Shown here one piece after another: positions 1 to 5,942 of a stretch of 5,942 nt of DNA; the stretch's first letter is position 1, and the number at the start of each line of letters is the position of its first letter. The notes under the pieces were generated by a model. The model was not told the origin of the DNA. It worked only from the letters and a program-made list of their open reading frames with translations, and searched no databases. The DNA is taken from positions 1 to 5,942 of the forward strand of contig CAJWOB010000180.1 of assembly GCA_913043885.1 (NCBI GenBank), in the 5' to 3' direction. Source of the stretch: an uncultured Spirochaetaceae bacterium (lineage in GTDB: Bacteria; Spirochaetota; Spirochaetia; SZUA-6; Bin103). The position numbers were made by a program, and so were the translations under genes.

Positions 1-80
1 TCCTACAGCAATGGACGTTCAGGAGACATCTTTGAACTCGAGGTGGTCTTTCCCTTCTACGATTTCTGGTATGACGTCTC
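1..80. other. Low-GC edge sequence of unknown origin
   Basis: These bases are 38 of 80 G+C, clearly lower than the rest of the window. The plus strand is open from base 1 and begins SYSNGRSGDIFELEVVFPFYDFW, which could be the inside of a coding region, but I recognise no family. Further along, the same frame runs antisense to the signal-peptide and PEGA-like frames, so at most the first 26 or so codons could be real. Confidence 0.25.
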
Positions 81-206
81 ACCCCTGAAAACGGAACGCT
101 TCGTCCGCGGCCTTCAGCTCGTCTGTGGGGGGCTCTCCGTAGGCCGCGCTGGCCCCTCCGACCAAGAGGAGGAACACAAGGGCGGACCAACCTCGTCGAG
201 GACGCC

Positions 207-210
<4 letters not shown>
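79..210 (-). CDS. Possible start of a secreted protein, broken after 43 codons
   Basis: A short frame starting with TTG (208-210) reads RRPRRGWSALVFLLLVGGASAAYG. It has a basic N-terminus, a hydrophobic core and an ASA-A cleavage site, as in a Sec signal peptide. After it comes EPPTDELKAADEAFRFQG, resembling the first helix of a TPR-type repeat, and then TGA at 79-81. The start overlaps the TGA of the preceding frame as TTGA, a typical translational-coupling arrangement. This suggests that the PEGA-like gene and this gene were neighbours in one operon. The abrupt end in mid-helix, right where base composition changes, suggests the gene is cut by a junction near 80-90. There is no clear Shine-Dalgarno sequence, so the start is uncertain. 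Confidence 0.35.
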
Positions 211-1556
<1,346 letters not shown>

Positions 1557-1621
1557 TCTTCTTGCTATTGATCTCTGACGGCTATCCGTGGCGGGCCCGT
1601 GGAGCACGGTGTGCCCCGTTC

Positions 1622-1657
1622 CCCGACGCCGCGCGCACCGTCGGGCAGCGCGCGGCG
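1622..1657 (-). other. GC-only hairpin with an overlapping alternative fold, rpsG-fusA gap
   Basis: The arms CGCCGCGCGC (1627-1636) and GCGCGCGGCG (1648-1657) form a perfect 10-bp GC stem with an 11-nt loop. A second possible stem, CCCGACG (1622-1628) with CGTCGGG (1639-1645), uses part of the first stem's arm and loop, so the two folds exclude each other. No T-tract follows. It lies about 70 nt before the fusA start, which itself has only a weak AAGAAG-type ribosome binding site. A role in translation control is possible but unproven, and GC-rich sequence produces such pairings by chance more readily. Confidence 0.45.
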
Positions 1658-1665
1658 CGGCAACA

Positions 1666-1686
1666 CCAGACGGGTCTGCCGTCTGG
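1666..1686 (-). other. Hairpin immediately after rpsG
   Basis: The arms CCAGACGG (1666-1673) and CCGTCTGG (1679-1686) pair perfectly over 8 bp around a 5-nt loop. The stem starts 2 nt after the rpsG stop codon. No T-run follows on the minus strand (TGTTGCCGC), so it does not look like a strong intrinsic terminator. It may instead stabilise or process the mRNA. Confidence 0.55.
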
Positions 1687-1688
1687 CC

Positions 1689-2159
1689 CTACCACCGGTA
1701 GTGGGCGAACGCTTTGTTAGCCTCTGCCATCCGATGCGTGTCTTCCTTCTTCTTCACCGCCGAGCCGGTCTCATTCGCTGCGTCCATTAGCTCCGCGCTG
1801 AGGCCGGCGCTCATCGAGCGGCCGCTGCGCTGCTTGGCGTACTGGATGAGCCAGCGGATGGCCAGCGCATCGCGCCGCGACTCGCGAACCTCGATGGGCA
1901 CCTGGTAGGTAGAGCCGCCGACTCGCCGCGACTTTACCTCCAGCGTGGGCCGGACGTTCGCCACCGCCTTCAGGAACACCTCCAGTGGTGGATTACCCGA
2001 CTTCTTCTCGATGTCGTCGAAGGCCTCATACAGCAACCGCGTGGCCAGGGATCTCTTCCCCGCCTGCATCATCGCGTTGATGAACTTGCCGGCCGTAACG
2101 TCGTTGTAGCGCGGATCGGTCGGATCCGGGTGCTTGCGCGGTGTGCCCTTGCGTCCCAT
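1689..2159 (-). CDS. rpsG: 30S ribosomal protein S7
   Basis: S7 is a primary 16S rRNA-binding protein that nucleates assembly of the 30S head and contacts tRNA near the E site. In E. coli it is also the translational repressor of the str operon. The product has 156 residues, normal for the family. It carries the signatures LEVKSRRVGGSTYQVPIEVR (74-93), KKKEDTHRMAEANKAFAHYRW at the C-terminus, and GKFINAMMQAGKRS near the N-terminus. The start follows the rpsL stop by 14 nt, with only a weak GGCGGG-like Shine-Dalgarno, which suggests translational coupling to rpsL. The E. coli S7-binding regulatory site lies in a long rpsL-rpsG gap. That gap is nearly absent here, so S7 control, if present, must use another site. 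Confidence 0.98.
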   Translation of the reverse strand: MGRKGTPRKHPDPTDPRYNDVTAGKFINAMMQAGKRSLATRLLYEAFDDIEKKSGNPPLEVFLKAVANVRPTLEVKSRRVGGSTYQVPIEVRESRRDALAIRWLIQYAKQRSGRSMSAGLSAELMDAANETGSAVKKKEDTHRMAEANKAFAHYRW

Positions 2160-2173
2160 CTAGTCAGTCCCGC

Positions 2174-2548
2174 CTATGCCTTCGGGCGCTTGGTACCGTA
2201 CTTCGACCGGCCCTTGCGGCGCTCGTCGACGCCAAGCGTATCCTTGGTGCCACGCACGACGTGATAGCGCACCCCTGCGAGGTCCTTCACGCGGCCGCCG
2301 CGCACCAGCACGACCGAGTGCTCTTGCAGATTGTGGCCAACGCCGGGGATGTAGGCAGTTACCTCCTCCTGATTCGTCAGGCGGACGCGCGCCACCTTGC
2401 GCAGGGCAGAGTTTGGCTTACGAGGGGTGAGTGTACGTACTTGGATGCACACGCCGCGCTTCTGCGGACATGCGTCGAGCGCGGGCGCTTTGGTCTTGTT
2501 GGGCGCACGGCGCCGACCCTTGCGGACTAGCTGATTTATCGTTGGCAT
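2174..2548 (-). CDS. rpsL: 30S ribosomal protein S12
   Basis: S12 is a small-subunit protein at the decoding centre, where it helps monitor codon-anticodon pairing and is the classic target of streptomycin-resistance mutations. The 124-residue product matches the usual length and runs from MPTINQLVRKG to SKYGTKRPKA. Signature blocks are ACPQKRGVC (26-34), PNSALRKVARVRLTN (45-59), GHNLQEHS (71-78) and RGGRVKDL (83-90). Asp89, the residue modified by RimO in other bacteria, is present. Two decoding-loop residues differ from the usual ones: position 43 is Arg (CGT) where Lys is nearly invariant, and position 91 is Ala (GCA) where Pro is usual. A strong AAAGGAG precedes the start. It is the first gene after the predicted str promoter and lies 14 nt before rpsG. 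Confidence 0.98.
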   Translation of the reverse strand: MPTINQLVRKGRRRAPNKTKAPALDACPQKRGVCIQVRTLTPRKPNSALRKVARVRLTNQEEVTAYIPGVGHNLQEHSVVLVRGGRVKDLAGVRYHVVRGTKDTLGVDERRKGRSKYGTKRPKA

Positions 2549-2699
2549 CCGCCTCTCTCCTTTCGTCCCTCGAGCAGCAACCGACCACACTCACCACGCA
2601 CCACACACGTGAGGCGCAACGACCGATCCACTCTCTCGGGAGATACGGCGAGCCTGTCGGCAGCTCAGCCGGGGTCTGCGGGCAGTCCTCGGCCGAGAG
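2549..2699 (-). promoter_or_regulatory. Predicted 5' leader of the str operon mRNA
   Basis: This stretch lies between the inferred transcription start and the rpsL start codon. No convincing open reading frame is present on the minus strand. It contains a 10-bp palindrome CTCGGCCGAG (2688-2697) almost at the predicted start, and a GT-rich run (minus strand, about 2580-2610). The ribosome binding site for rpsL lies at its 3' end. I do not recognise a known riboswitch or ribosomal-protein leader motif. Together with the promoter and hairpin it accounts for the whole rpoC-rpsL gap. Confidence 0.45.
2557..2563 (-). promoter_or_regulatory. Ribosome binding site of rpsL
   Basis: The minus strand reads AAAGGAG followed by 8 nt and ATG (2546-2548). 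This good Shine-Dalgarno sequence sets the rpsL start at MPTINQLVRKG instead of the longer in-frame start at 2590, which would add 14 residues not found in S12. Confidence 0.85.
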
Positions 2700-2705
2700 G
2701 AGACG

Positions 2706-2735
2706 ATAATATGGGTTTCGCCGCGAGAACGTCAA
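2706..2735 (-). promoter_or_regulatory. Sigma70-type promoter for the rpsL-rpsG-fusA operon
   Basis: On the minus strand a -35 box TTGACG (2730-2735; one mismatch to TTGACA) is followed after 18 bp by a -10 box TATTAT (2706-2711; one mismatch to TATAAT). The AT-rich -10 stands out in a GC-rich intergenic region. It lies between the rpoC hairpin and rpsL and faces rpsL. Transcription would start near 2699, giving a leader of about 150 nt. Both boxes are read directly from the sequence; activity is inferred. Confidence 0.75.
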
Positions 2736-2799
2736 CCCCCCGCCGCGTCATAGGCATATTGAGCCCACCCCACCCGAACGAGCCAGGCGCAAAGCGGCC

Positions 2800-2830
2800 G
2801 CTGAGGCAGGGCCAAGGGCCCTGCCTCAGC
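2800..2830 (-). terminator. Perfect 14-bp hairpin after rpoC, probable terminator or 3' processing structure
   Basis: The arms GCTGAGGCAGGGCC (2800-2813) and GGCCCTGCCTCAGC (2817-2830) are perfect inverted repeats around a 3-nt loop. The structure begins 19 nt after the rpoC stop. On the minus strand the following sequence is GGCCGCTTTGCG, so there is no proper T-tract; only TTT occurs, six bases out. It may therefore terminate inefficiently, act with Rho, or protect the mRNA 3' end. Its position just before a separate promoter supports a role in ending the rpoBC transcript. Confidence 0.75.
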
Positions 2831-2849
2831 CGTGCAGCAGCTAGGCCAG

Positions 2850-5942
<3,093 letters not shown>

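Noticed and set aside
22..81. Minus-strand stretch reading EIVEGKDHLEFKDVS, reminiscent of the start of an ABC transporter ATPase domain
   Set aside because: It is bounded by stop codons on both sides, has no Walker motif, and is only about 20 codons long. Chance resemblance is more likely.
1557..1607. Longer fusA start at 1607, adding 17 residues
   Set aside because: EF-G normally begins about 10 residues before TRNIGIMAHID. The extra residues (RQRSIARR and so on) have no counterpart and lie in the structured spacer.
2549..2590. Longer rpsL start at 2590
   Set aside because: S12 starts at MPTINQLVRKG, and a good AAAGGAG sits 8 nt before that ATG, inside the extra stretch.

Overview
The window is a bacterial chromosome-type segment read almost entirely on the minus strand. 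It holds the 3' two-thirds of rpoC (RNA polymerase beta-prime), then rpsL (ribosomal protein S12), rpsG (S7) and the start of fusA (elongation factor G). This is the usual end of the rpoBC cluster followed by the str operon. Base composition is GC-rich. Beta-prime carries a long insertion in its trigger loop, of the kind seen in Gram-negative-type lineages and absent from Firmicutes and Actinobacteria. I cannot name the phylum from sequence alone.

Layout from right to left, in the direction of transcription: rpoC enters from the right edge inside its catalytic NADFDGD motif and ends at 2850. A perfect 14-bp hairpin (2800-2830) follows its stop. A strong sigma70-type promoter (TTGACG, 18-bp spacer, TATTAT; 2706-2735) then appears to start a separate rpsL-rpsG-fusA transcript with a leader of about 150 nt. 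rpsL and rpsG are intact and 14 nt apart. A 132-nt gap with strong GC-rich hairpins separates rpsG from fusA.

The left 740 bases are abnormal. fusA is intact through its GTPase domain (about 277 residues) and then switches, in frame and without a stop, to about 44 residues of the core of a JmjC/cupin ribosomal oxygenase (NO66/MINA53/YcfD family). It then switches to about 127 residues of a PEGA-like beta-rich tail. A short signal-peptide reading frame follows, its TTG start overlapping the tail's stop, and breaks off after 43 codons. The last 80 or so bases have clearly lower GC (38 of 80) and no recognisable gene. EF-G domains II-V are absent.

The transcription and translation genes are ordinary. 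The patchwork at the left end is best explained by chimeric assembly or a rearrangement at a contig end. I do not regard it as a new system unless reads spanning the junctions prove it real. The most biologically interesting point in the intact genes is S12, which has Arg at position 43 and Ala at position 91. Both are classic streptomycin-resistance positions, so native resistance is possible.
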